Shown here piece by piece: positions 46,996 to 56,306 of a stretch of DNA of 62,203 bases (position 1 is its first letter; each line of letters starts with the position of its first letter). Source of the stretch: Parachlamydiaceae bacterium (GTDB taxonomy: Bacteria > Chlamydiota > Chlamydiia > Chlamydiales > Parachlamydiaceae); NCBI GenBank assembly GCA_013813265.1, contig JACCRY010000217.1, positions 1-62,203 of the forward strand, read 5' to 3'. The translations under genes were made by a program, and so were the position numbers. Below the pieces are notes generated by a model. It worked only from the letters and a program-made list of their open reading frames with translations. It was not told where the DNA came from and made no database searches.

Positions 46996-48504
46996 ATGCA
47001 AAGTACATATACATATCTGAAAACCAGCGAAACCAGTTGGCGTTACAATCAGTTTGATGTAGATTTAGTGAGATTTAAAGTTATAAATACACACATAGAT
47101 CAACTTTTTTATCGTAAAACTGATACATTTAACCCTAATCAGCGTCCCGTAGACAGCCCCATCATTAATCTTCGCGGAAAAACCATATTACAAAAAATTG
47201 AATCTTACAAGAAATGCCAAGTAATTATAGATAATGGTGGGATACGTTTTTTTAACTCAATAAAGGACTGGGATTTAGAAAAAAGTAATTTAAATAAGTT
47301 TTCTCTTCTCCATGGTAAATTGAGTCTTTTATATGGAAAAAATTCCATGCAATGGCACCTGGCTTTTTTCGACAAAAGAATAAATCAAACCATGCCTTTC
47401 TCGGAAGCAATCGTTCTTTCTAAAAGATGCAGCACACATGTTAGAAATATTTTTGAAAAAATGAATGCTATTGACGGAGGATACGAAAAAAAAATTATAT
47501 TACGAGAACTTTTATTAAAAGAGTTTGTTGTACATCGAGTTATGAATAAAGAATCGATTGAATTAGAACTTGCTGAAAATGCAAAAAACCGTGATTTAAA
47601 TATAAAAAACTGTACTTTATATGATGCAGTGGGAGTGGTTGGGGTTGGGCTAGCCATACCTACAGCATTTCATTTTGGTACAACCGCTGTCATAGGAGTC
47701 ATTTCTGTTTTGGGCGGTGGCTTACCTGTAATGGCTCTTGCTGGGTATGCAGGATTACTTGCGGGAGGTGCTACTCTAGCTGTGGCAGGAACCCCAAGCG
47801 ATATTGCAAATGAATGGCATAGAGAGTGCTTAAAAGAAAACAACAAAAAAGTAGAAGCCGCCGAAAGAGAAAAGGCGCCAAAACTGGAACATGATAAATT
47901 TATAGTAGAATTTGAGCCAATTTCCGCTTCAAGCAGAATCGATAGCAGAGCGAACGTCAGTAAATTTATGTGGGCTGTTACAATAGTTACAGGCCCCCAG
48001 GGCACTTCAAAAAGTCATGCAGCTATTATCATAGAGGGGCTAACTAATGATATGTTTATGGAGACCATAGATGATACACGTCAAAGCGGTGAATATTTCA
48101 TGTTAAGGGCAGAATTGAATCCGCCAATAGTGATTAATTATTTTCCGGAAGAAGAATATAAAAGAGACCTTAAAAACGGCATGGAAAGAACAGAAATATG
48201 GATGAAGCCTAGTGATAAAGTTCTTGAAATGTTAAAAAGTGCTATTGATGAAAAAATTGAAAATAGAAAAAGATCTAAAAACGGAGAAGCGTTAAAATTC
48301 AATAGCTGGGGGAAAAATTCTGTTCTCGGTGATAAAAAAAGAAATCTAAATGGCCACAGTTGTTTTACTTGGTCTAGAGAAAAAGTTTCTCTCCTTGATA
48401 TTCATCTCGGTAAGGGCTGGTTTGAACAAATACTTGTGTTCCCAAGAAATTTTACTAAATCGTTTAGTTTTTATGAAAAAAAACCTTTTTGTATTGAGAT
48501 ATAA
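46996..48504 (+). CDS. Inc-like protein with central bilobed hydrophobic domain
   Basis: 502 residues; AAGGAG just before the ATG. Residues about 211-265 are a long Gly/Ala/Val-rich hydrophobic double segment (VVGVGLAIPTAF, then AVIGVISVLGGGLPVMALAG, then YAGLLAGGATLAVAG), the Inc-like feature. The flanking regions are soluble; the C-terminal 230 residues look like a folded domain (FMWAVTIVTGPQGTSKSHAA, then NSWGKNSVLGDKKRNLNGHS, then FTWSREKVSLLDIHLGKGW). Similar C-terminal texts are found in host-directed proteins, but I cannot assign a family. Probably a secreted inclusion-membrane protein. Confidence 0.7.
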   Translation: MQSTYTYLKTSETSWRYNQFDVDLVRFKVINTHIDQLFYRKTDTFNPNQRPVDSPIINLRGKTILQKIESYKKCQVIIDNGGIRFFNSIKDWDLEKSNLNKFSLLHGKLSLLYGKNSMQWHLAFFDKRINQTMPFSEAIVLSKRCSTHVRNIFEKMNAIDGGYEKKIILRELLLKEFVVHRVMNKESIELELAENAKNRDLNIKNCTLYDAVGVVGVGLAIPTAFHFGTTAVIGVISVLGGGLPVMALAGYAGLLAGGATLAVAGTPSDIANEWHRECLKENNKKVEAAEREKAPKLEHDKFIVEFEPISASSRIDSRANVSKFMWAVTIVTGPQGTSKSHAAIIIEGLTNDMFMETIDDTRQSGEYFMLRAELNPPIVINYFPEEEYKRDLKNGMERTEIWMKPSDKVLEMLKSAIDEKIENRKRSKNGEALKFNSWGKNSVLGDKKRNLNGHSCFTWSREKVSLLDIHLGKGWFEQILVFPRNFTKSFSFYEKKPFCIEI

Positions 48505-48525
48505 ATTAATTTTTTAAGGATTTAA

Positions 48526-49083
48526 GTGTTTTCAACAATAACATCACGTTTACCTTATTCGTATTTATATTCATCTTCATGTTCTTATGAGATGAATTAT
48601 AAATTTCAATTTTATTTATACAATAATGTGGATGAAAAAACAGAATTTGTTCAATGCCTGAGGTTACCTATATTTCTCGTACATAATATTTCTTCTGTGG
48701 CTACATTCATGGCGCGAACTGCAGCGATAGCGGAAACATTTTTCAATGGCTGTGGCATGTTATTAATGTCCTCTGTATCAAATGAACCACGAATTAACGC
48801 TAAAAAGGGGATGGAAGAAGCATTCAGTCACACAGCAAAAAATATTTTGCGCTTAGCCGTGTTACCCCTTCAATATCTAGCGGAAAGTTTCATATTGTGC
48901 GCAGAACCTAAAGCTTTTGTCATAGAGAAAGTTGTGTATTTACGGGTGGATTTAAAACATGCAATGGCTAAAACGTTAGGTTCAGAAGAACACGACAAAG
49001 ACCAAAATAATTTACATGTTATTTCTTATAATACATTTAGATCCTACCAAAAAAGAACCATCGAGCGAGCTGAATGTATATAA
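48526..49083 (+). CDS. Hypothetical protein
   Basis: 185 residues; GTG start with AAGGA 5 bases upstream, 21 bases after the Inc-like gene, so probably the same transcript. Moderately hydrophobic helices (LPIFLVHNISSVATFMARTA, then ILRLAVLPLQYLAESFILCA) might associate with membranes. The N-terminus (SYEMNYKFQFYL) resembles that of the next gene (SYKMSYKLAVPH). Function unknown. Confidence 0.55.
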   Translation: MFSTITSRLPYSYLYSSSCSYEMNYKFQFYLYNNVDEKTEFVQCLRLPIFLVHNISSVATFMARTAAIAETFFNGCGMLLMSSVSNEPRINAKKGMEEAFSHTAKNILRLAVLPLQYLAESFILCAEPKAFVIEKVVYLRVDLKHAMAKTLGSEEHDKDQNNLHVISYNTFRSYQKRTIERAECI

Positions 49084-49185
49084 TAAAATAGCGACATACA
49101 AAAAAAAGCGATTTATTTTAATAATCCTCTCTTAATTTACTTAACCGAATACGCCATAAACTAAAAAAGAAAGGAGGAATTAAAT

Positions 49186-49479
49186 ATGTTTTCAGTTACA
49201 AATATTTCATATAAAATGAGTTACAAATTGGCTGTGCCTCATGAAACCACTCATTTAATGAGGAGAAGAGGTTCTCATGTAAGCCTTCGTAAAGATTTGG
49301 AATTTTGCCAGCCCGCACTGCTTACTCCAAAAGAATTAAATGAATTTATTGAGACAAAGAAAAAGCTTGAGAACTTTAATTTAAAGATTTTAAAAGCAAG
49401 AGAAAAGAAAGGTAGTTCAATTAGCAGCTCGTTGCAGTACTTTTTTAATCAAAGCGCACCCAAAGTAGATAAAAAATAA
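49186..49479 (+). CDS. Small hypothetical protein
   Basis: 97 residues; a strong AGGAGG 8 bases before the ATG. Basic and hydrophilic, with a helical segment (ELNEFIETKKKLENFNLKIL). Its N-terminal NISYKMSYKLAVPHE echoes CSYEMNYKFQFYLYN of the preceding gene, suggesting a shared secretion or binding signal. No family recognised. Confidence 0.55.
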   Translation: MFSVTNISYKMSYKLAVPHETTHLMRRRGSHVSLRKDLEFCQPALLTPKELNEFIETKKKLENFNLKILKAREKKGSSISSSLQYFFNQSAPKVDKK

Positions 49480-49829
49480 ACGATAGAACAACTAGTGTTT
49501 TTTGGCAATACTCTACTACGATGGGCCTAAAAAAAACAATGTATTATGAGGAGGTTGTTAAAAATCAAGTGACTCTTGAAAATCTTTTCAACGAGGCATA
49601 ATGAGGTTGGTGAAGGTAGAATTTGTGACATTTCAAAAGATTGTATTAATTAGAAGGTAGCATTTTTTGAAACTGTATACTTAAAAAGCGAACATCTTGA
49701 AGCTTAATCACGCAACTAGGCTATTTACTAGCGAATGAGCTACATAGCAAAATGGAGAAATTATGACAATTTTTAAGTTATTCTTAAAAAGTTAACCTAT
49801 AGTTGATTGTATGGCTAAAGCGATTATGA

Positions 49830-50714
49830 AAACTTTCCCAAACTAGAAAAAAATGAATGGGGGTCAAAGACAGTTGAAAAGATTTGCAGAGACCTTAAAG
49901 AATCTTTTCCTGATCTGGAAGGTAAAGAAATCTTCAATTTATGATCCAATTTGCGAAGGAATATCAAGATCTTTAAATAGTGAAACAGCTTGTTTTACAA
50001 ATTCCGTGGGATCCAACATTATCCTTATACAGAAGATTCAACTCCATTACAAAGGCAATGGTATGCACAGCAAACTATTAAAAACGGCTGGAGTCGAACC
50101 ATGCTTACCCTTTGGATCAAATCAGATCTGTTTAAGCGTCAAGGTATAGCTGTAACCAACTTTAGGACAATATTACGTACACCGCAATCTGACTTAGCAA
50201 TACAAACACTAAAAAATCCGTATCACTTCTTGTTCCTCTCTCTGGAAAGGAAATATCGAGAGCGAGAGCTTGAAGAAGGCCTCATTGATCATTTGCAAGG
50301 ATTCTTGCTTGAACTAGGAGATGGATTTGCGTTTGTCGGCAGAAAATACAGAATTGAAGTCAGCTGATAAGATTACTTGATCTCGACTTACTTTTTTATC
50401 ATCTTAAACTTCGTTGCTTTTTTGTTGTCGATCCAAAGACAACTGAATTTGATCCTAGGGAGGCTGGTCAAATGAACTTCTACCTTTCTGCAGTCGATGA
50501 CCTTCTAAAATATGATGATAGACCTTCAATTAGTATCCTTTTATGCAAGCAAAGACAAAATTAAGGCTAAGTATGCTCTTCGCAGGTGCAGCAGCCCAAT
50601 AAGCTCTCAAGCTATGAAACTGAAATAGTCAAACATCTTCCTAAAGAGTTAAAAAGTGCATTGACAACTATTGAAGAAATCGAACCCGAACTGGAGAGGG
50701 ACATCATTTTATAA
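49830..50714 (+). pseudogene. YhcG/DUF1016-type PDDEXK nuclease pseudogene, copy 2
   Basis: Most of the gene can be read across at least three frames: NEWGSKTVEKICRDLKESFP, then VSNFRTIL-like middle with EGLIDHLQGFLLELGDGFAF and VGRKYRIEV, then LKLRCFFVVDPKTTEFDPRE, AGQMNFYLSAVDDLLKYDDR and finally KHLPKELKSALTTIEEIEPE before a stop at 50714. Order and content match full-length DUF1016. Several frameshifts and stops make it inactive. Confidence 0.8.
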
Positions 50715-51087
50715 AATAAATGAGATATACCTGCGAGGCCTAAATATTAAGCCGTAAGACAAAGGCATTTGGGATATTGGTTGCAAAGATGAGAACTAGG
50801 AATAAAACTAACTTTCGGGAAAATAATTGATGACCAATCGAACTATTAAATGAAATTTGCTTCACGTTTTAAAGGATTTGAAGACATGGTGCACTCAGAG
50901 ATGCATATATATCTCATTTCAGAATATGAAATTGAAAATTAGTTGCATCCAATATAAAGTTTGCCATGTCCTTATCACAAAAGCATCAAAATTCAGTACA
51001 GTAGCAGTCATCGAAGAAGTGACTTGAGGGACTGGTACCTTTTTAGGGACAGACCAAATCTAGCTTGTGGATTGACATGGTTTAAAG
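50715..51087. other. Intergenic region
   Basis: No gene or clear signal seen in about 370 bases. Confidence 0.4.
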
Positions 51088-51336
51088 CTATACTTTTTCA
51101 AATTTTATGCCATAGCCCGAAGAAAGTTCCTCTCCAGTAATATAACAAGATTTGGGAAGTTTTTCAGTTCTTTGTATATCAACCTTTTCTAAATATGCAT
51201 TTCTTAAAGAAGATAAATTTTTAATCTCTCTTTGATTGATTTTTGCCGCAAATAGAATTTGGTGGCAAGAAAGTTCTCCTTCATATCCGCAGGCCATCAT
51301 ATCTGATTTTCTGCAGAGGTATGAATCGGCGTTCAT
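51088..51336 (-). CDS. Small hypothetical protein, coupled to a tiny upstream ORF
   Basis: 82 residues. The ATG overlaps the TGA of a 35-codon ORF (51333-51440) as ATGA, so it may be translated by coupling; it has no ribosome site of its own. Several Cys residues (LCRKSDMMACGYEGELSCHQ) could bind a metal. C-terminus YGIKFEKV. Not recognised; it may be the 3' part of a broken longer gene. Confidence 0.4.
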   Translation of the reverse strand: MNADSYLCRKSDMMACGYEGELSCHQILFAAKINQREIKNLSSLRNAYLEKVDIQRTEKLPKSCYITGEELSSGYGIKFEKV

Positions 51337-51440
51337 AGCAAGCTCTTATCAAAAGGAGTGATTACGGGGCAAAGGGTGACGTCTGGCCTTTTTAGATTTT
51401 TTGCTAATAAATTACAGATTGGGTGGTGAGGAGATATCAT
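51333..51440 (-). CDS. Tiny ORF upstream of the 82-residue gene
   Basis: 35 residues with AAGGA 6 bases before the ATG. It ends ITPFDKSLL, resembling MDYPFDKSLGRY at the end of the neighbouring 168-residue protein, and the DNA around it (AGCTCTTATCAAAAGGA) is repeated at about 51512, so it probably arose by local duplication. Confidence 0.35.
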   Translation of the reverse strand: MISPHHPICNLLAKNLKRPDVTLCPVITPFDKSLL

Positions 51441-51478
51441 GATTATTCCTTTTTTTATTTATTCACTATATTTTAGTG

Positions 51479-51985
51479 CTATAACTCATCAGAGTTAGGA
51501 TAACGGCCTAAGCTCTTATCAAAAGGATAATCCATTGGCATATAGGGTAAGCTGCTCTTATCCCATGCACTAGGAGTATATATGAAGTTCTTATTTTTTT
51601 TCTTTAATGGTTCTTTTGTGTCTTGCTCCCATTTCTTAGAATTTTCTTCATCAGTTTTAGTTATTTCATTGATCTCATTTTGGGTGATTGTCATTTCCAA
51701 ATTCTCGCGACTAACCATAGGTTGACCACCTTCGGCACAAAATTTGAGCGCATAATTTATTTTGTTTAATTCTAAAATTTCAATTTTTAATCTACCTCCT
51801 GTTTTTTTTATTTCCTCTCCCCATGGAGTAAAGTAACTGAAAGCAAAGCGATTCGCAACTTTTCTTAAAATCTCATGCGCAATTGAATGAGTAAGACAAT
51901 CTTTTGTTAAGAACTTAAATATCTTCTTTTCTGAAGGACAAATTAAAGTGCCTTGTGAAGATAGGCCTTGTTGAACTGCATGCAT
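51479..51985 (-). CDS. Hypothetical protein
   Basis: 168 residues; AAGGAG 6 bases before the ATG. The N-terminal half is mixed alpha/beta (LTHSIAHEILRKVANRFAFS, then GGRLKIEILELNKINYALKF), and the C-terminal half is strongly charged (EENSKKWEQDTKEPLKKKNK). No domain recognised. Same orientation as the two small ORFs downstream. Confidence 0.55.
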   Translation of the reverse strand: MHAVQQGLSSQGTLICPSEKKIFKFLTKDCLTHSIAHEILRKVANRFAFSYFTPWGEEIKKTGGRLKIEILELNKINYALKFCAEGGQPMVSRENLEMTITQNEINEITKTDEENSKKWEQDTKEPLKKKNKNFIYTPSAWDKSSLPYMPMDYPFDKSLGRYPNSDEL

Positions 51986-52328
51986 GAACTACTCCTTAAA
52001 AAATAAATGATAAATAATTAATTGAAAACAAAAGTAGCTTTTTGCAGCTATCTGTCCTCTATCATACCAATCTCCAGGAATATAGAAATAGGGTAGAAAA
52101 TACCTAAATAGGCTTCCCTTTGGTTCAGTTCTGCATTGACATGACGGCTTAATTTAACATTCTTTAACTCCATGACATCTAATTCTAGGGCCATATTCAG
52201 CTTGAAAGAAATAATCGACGTATGAGCCATGAAGAAACCATGCAAGGAAGGGGGGACTACTAGCAATGGCAAAAGTTGGGATGCCTTACTGGAACCTACC
52301 GTAACTTTTGATGATTTAGAATTAATAT

Positions 52329-52528
52329 GATCTTATACATCAATTTATCAATGAAGTAAAGAAGTTGAACCGTCGACCATTACCGAACAAGTGTTAGAAT
52401 ATGAACTTCTGCGAAAGATGATCTATTCAATTAAGTTCAATGGAACTGAAGATGCACTTAAGCATTTTGTTATAGACAAACGTCACTTTTTTATAGTACC
52501 GCCCCTACCCACTTTATGGACTTCGTGA
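52329..52528 (+). pseudogene. Decayed coding fragment
   Basis: Reads DLIHQFINEVKK in one frame and, after a one- or two-base shift, VEPSTITEQVLEYELLRKMI and KFNGTEDALKHFVIDKRHFF to a stop at 52528. Protein-like but without a start; not recognised. Confidence 0.35.
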
Positions 52529-52685
52529 TTGCCATCAAAAAAAATTTGGTTTGAGTCACATATCAAAGAATGATCCAGCAAATCCGAAAATGGCACAAAG
52601 GTTAGGTGGGTAAAGGTAGTTGTCCCATTAAGTCCAACCCTAAATCGCTAAGACCCCTATGGAACGACCATTTGTGTGAAGAGGG

Positions 52686-52970
52686 TTATTTTTTGTTGAG
52701 CCAATTAATTTGACTTTCAGGCCTGTTAAAAAAACCACTTACATCTACTTGATCTCTTACACCATAACCGAGGGTGTGTAGATACTTAGTATGTTGATAT
52801 GATAGACGATCACAGTCGGCAAAATGCTTGCCTTCATTAATACTTTTTCGAATTCTTTTATCGCATTCTTTGGGGAATGTAAGTTCAGCATTCCGCAGGA
52901 ACATTTCTTCTGTTTCCGAGGCCTTTGGAAGTGATTTTGAGGGATTAAATAGACTAGTAAATGGGTTCAT
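52686..52970 (-). CDS. Small hypothetical protein
   Basis: 94 residues; AAGGAG 7 bases before the ATG. The N-terminus MNPFTSLFNPSKSLPKASE looks disordered, as in secreted proteins; the rest is hydrophilic and helical (PKECDKRIRKSINEGKHFAD) with GYGVRDQVDVSGFF near the end. No family recognised. Confidence 0.5.
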   Translation of the reverse strand: MNPFTSLFNPSKSLPKASETEEMFLRNAELTFPKECDKRIRKSINEGKHFADCDRLSYQHTKYLHTLGYGVRDQVDVSGFFNRPESQINWLNKK

Positions 52971-53401
52971 AAATTGACTCCTTATTTTTGTGATTGCTTA
53001 GCGACTTTTTTTTAGGCCCATAATTTATATTGCCGAACTATATCAAAATCACCATTCCAATCTCAACGTACAATATAAAATAGGGTAAAGGATGACCAGA
53101 ATATCTAAAATTTCAACTAATAAATTATTTTAGGAGTTTAAAAAGTTACGGAACCAAAAATCCGGTTGAGAATTTAAAAACCGTCACACGTAATATGAGC
53201 AAACGTGAATATGTAAAGATTCTCAATCGAACACCATTTGGAAAGATTGGGCCATCCTTCGCGTTGCTAGGATACTTTTAAAAGCTATTTTTTATCCCTA
53301 AATGGTTTTCTGTTCCCTTACTCCCTACACTCGCCTAAGAGAGGGTTGATGAGATAATTGTTGGTTCTAGACCTATTTGTAGCCAGCAACCTCACCCATA
53401 A

Positions 53402-53752
53402 AAGAGATTGGACAGCCTTGGAAAGAAAAATAGCAATTTGACAGGTGATTATGTATGGCGAAAGGATAAGATGGAAGAGAACTCGTTTTGGTTGTTAAAG
53501 GGGTACTTAAATCCTTCACGTATTAGAGAAGTGGTACAACTTGAGTGGTGGAATTGTATTGAGACGGTTCTAAAGCCCTTGTCTGAATCTAGTAAGGCCG
53601 TTTTAAAGTTGCTTTTTAAAGCACCTTGTTATAAAAGAGCACGTAAAAAAATTGAGTTATTAGGAAGGCAGCGTTCAGCGATAGATTATCTCAAAAAAAG
53701 TCAAAACCAGATATTTTATACCCGACAATCACTTCATATGCTTTATCTTTAA
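53402..53752 (+). pseudogene. Remnant shared with 19768-19850
   Basis: An open frame of 116 codons without a plausible start. It begins NSNLTGDYVWRKDKMEEN and continues to YTRQSLHMLYL. About 85 bases (53435-53525) resemble 19768-19855, which reads NLTGDYIWKRD and then EKSFFRLLHSH in a broken frame. Probably pieces of a mobile-element gene; family not recognised. Confidence 0.35.
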
Positions 53753-54006
53753 CCAGACCTAAAAGTCATGTGGCTAAAATTTCTTAAAGCAGTTTATGTA
53801 TGTAGATTCAGTGGAAATTCTGAGCCTAGATTTTATTCCTGATAAAATAGGATTAAGCAGAGTAAGCAATCTTAAAAATAATAGACTTGTATGAGAAGCG
53901 AAATGTTGTTGATGGCTACCAAAGGAGCATTTACATGTCAATGGCACGAAACAAGTTTTCACCGACATAGTAAAAAATCCGTTAACAAAAAACATAGGAA
54001 GTTTAT

Positions 54007-54756
54007 ATGCATTTTTCTACAAGAATTTCGTCAATCAGTGTTCGTACCTCGATGCTATTTTCTTTAAACACCAGACGCGCTGCAAGTCATTTGACCAAAT
54101 TTGAAAAAAACAGAATTTCAGAAGCAGCTTTCAAGAATTTATCTTTAGATGATCAAGTTAAAACCTATTATAATGGGGGGGCCAAATTTTCAATTTTTCA
54201 AGAACAATTGGAGGAAAAACTACTTAGTGAAGAAACTTCGATCAAGAATGCGAAAAATGACATCAATGAAATTAGAATGATACTTAAAGGGGATGTAGAA
54301 AAATGCTACAAATTATTTAAAAATGCAGTATATAAAGAGGATGTTATTACTCAGATAGCGCTTTCCCAAGCAATATTTGGAATGAAATGGGGGAAAGATG
54401 AAACAAAAGATTTTTCAAAAATAGTAAAAAAAAATTTAGAAGATTTTTCATATTTTGCTGACGATGGTTTTGCTCGTTTTAATTTTGTTTTTAATCACGT
54501 GATGAAAATAGAATCTAACTGGAAAACTAATGAAGAAAGAGGATTTAAAATATTTCGTTTAGCAGCTAATCGTGGATCTTTAACAGCGTTTTTAGAACTC
54601 AAACACATTGAATGGCGAAGAAATACAGAGAATTATGGATTTGCGGTTCAACTGCGGCCTTTTGTTTCCCAAGGAGAAAAGCCATTAGATTATTGTTTTG
54701 AAAAAATGGATGTCAAACCGGATCCGAGTTGTATTACGAAGGCATGCACTGGATGA
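54007..54756 (+). CDS. Helical (Sel1-like) protein, N-terminal part of a frameshifted gene
   Basis: 249 residues; AGGAAG before the ATG. Ser/Arg-rich N-terminus (STRISSISVRTSMLFSLNTR) that could be a secretion signal, then helices (FKNLSLDDQVKTYYNGGAKF, then NEERGFKIFRLAANRGSLTA) with weak Sel1/TPR flavour. The frame ends DPSCITKACTG-stop, while one base shift near 54718 reads GSELYYEGMHWMNKSRG directly into the next ORF, so the two are one gene of about 420 residues with a one-base deletion. Confidence 0.6.
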   Translation: MHFSTRISSISVRTSMLFSLNTRRAASHLTKFEKNRISEAAFKNLSLDDQVKTYYNGGAKFSIFQEQLEEKLLSEETSIKNAKNDINEIRMILKGDVEKCYKLFKNAVYKEDVITQIALSQAIFGMKWGKDETKDFSKIVKKNLEDFSYFADDGFARFNFVFNHVMKIESNWKTNEERGFKIFRLAANRGSLTAFLELKHIEWRRNTENYGFAVQLRPFVSQGEKPLDYCFEKMDVKPDPSCITKACTG

Positions 54757-55271
54757 ATAAGTCTCGCGGAATAACTGTCATATATCCTAGAAAAAATGAA
54801 ACGTACGATCAGTTTAAAAGTCGTTATATTCGATTTGAAGACATTTCAGGAAGCACTTTCTATGATTATGATGGATTTCGACATGTCGGCAGTGCAAGGG
54901 TGCTTGCACCTTCAGAAGAAGTTTGGAATGACTTTGTGAAGGAGAAGTTAGTAAATGTTAAAATTGCTCCGTTAGAAACTTATTTGTTTAATCATGATCC
55001 AGCTCAAATCAAGAATCTTCTCGATGAATATAAGATCAGCGCTGTTCACTCTCGTTCATTTGTAGATTCCTCTACTGAAGGGCGTGAAATCGTGGACTTT
55101 TTTGGTAAACCACATCATGGCTATCGCATTGATTCTCTTTCACTTTATACGAATCGTAAAAATATCGGTGAAGTATCAGTTCAAGAGAATACTTTTAAAA
55201 TAATTGAAACAATAGCTGACCCCAAAATCAAACATGTTGTTGAATTTATTGAAAATGTGATGTTTGTGTGA
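54729..55271 (+). CDS. C-terminal part of the frameshifted gene starting at 54007
   Basis: 180 residues counted from a TTG without a ribosome site; overlaps the previous ORF in another frame. Contents: YYEGMHWMNKSRGITVIYPR, an aromatic FYDYDGFRHVGSARVLAPSE, and EGREIVDFFGKPHHGYRIDS. The compact conserved look suggests a catalytic or binding domain, but I cannot assign it. Probably not translated separately. Confidence 0.5.
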   Translation: MYYEGMHWMNKSRGITVIYPRKNETYDQFKSRYIRFEDISGSTFYDYDGFRHVGSARVLAPSEEVWNDFVKEKLVNVKIAPLETYLFNHDPAQIKNLLDEYKISAVHSRSFVDSSTEGREIVDFFGKPHHGYRIDSLSLYTNRKNIGEVSVQENTFKIIETIADPKIKHVVEFIENVMFV

Positions 55272-55462
55272 GTTTTAATAAACTGTAAATCTATCATTTT
55301 ATACTAATTTTTTAATTCTGGGTGTAATTTAAAAGCATAACTAAAAATGAGTTATTTTACAATCATCCTAACTGCCGAGATTTGGGTGTATAATTTCTTA
55401 TATAGAAGAGTAACTCGATTTATTTAATTTTTAAGAGGCATTCCCTTTTGGAGTATTTGTAC

Positions 55463-55639
55463 ATGGTCACTTGAAGATGAAGAACCTTTTTGAGTTGATA
55501 AATATCGAACTCCTTCATATTGTACTGGTAGGGCAATTTAAATTTATAACAAGCTTTTTGCGGCCAGTCTGAGCCGATCTATAAGTGTTTCATGATTTAT
55601 TAATCCATACCTTTTAAATTTATGTGAGGGGAGAAAAGA
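55463..55639 (-). repeat. Dispersed repeat, copy 3
   Basis: Matches 40371-40543 and 41554-41740 with a 14-base gap near 55507; similarity to copy 2 continues to about 55705. On the minus strand its Ser-rich reading ends in QKGSSSSSDHVQILQKG before a stop. Confidence 0.7.
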
Positions 55640-56306
55640 CTTGACTTAGCTAATTTAAGCGCTTTTCACAACGTAATTGATTCGATTTTTGACAAATTAC
55701 GTTTCTATTTTTTTTACCTCCGCAAAGCTGCTTTGAGCATTGTGCTAGTGATCATTGTAGTCAAATTAATGGGAGGAGGGGAAGTACCCATTGCATTCAC
55801 TTAAAGGGCCCTACGTTAGCCATGCAAGTCAGAGTTGATAATGACAGTATCCAAAGTCAATAATTCTAAGTTTGGCAACCTTCATGATGGTTTTTGCTGA
55901 GATCCAGAAATTATAAAAGAATTTTAATATGCACAGGGCATATGAAACTAAAGTATTCAACGAATGAATTTCATCCGAGTCTTCCAAGAAGCTTGAGATA
56001 GCGTTAGCCTCTTTACGCAATCAAAAGCTCTCCTATCATTTTTTCTTCTGAAATCTTGTCTCTCTTTCAAAAAGAATAGCTGTTAAACTCCCTGGTAGCC
56101 ATCCTAGTTAGAGTGAAGCCCCAAAAAGCAAAACAGCCAATGAATAAAACATCAAAGTGCATAATACCACATTTTCTCACATTTTCTATCCTGGGCGCTG
56201 CTCGTGGCCCTAGGCCACTACCGGTTACCGCTTATCCTAGGAAGAAATCATATTATCTAAGATATCTTAAATAAAAATACCTAGTTTACTTTTCTCAATT
56301 AATAAA
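55640..56306. other. Gene-poor region
   Basis: No intact gene. Both strands carry short protein-like stretches near 55650-55810 (for example minus-strand GTSPPPINLTTMITSTMLKA), probably remnants. Confidence 0.35.
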
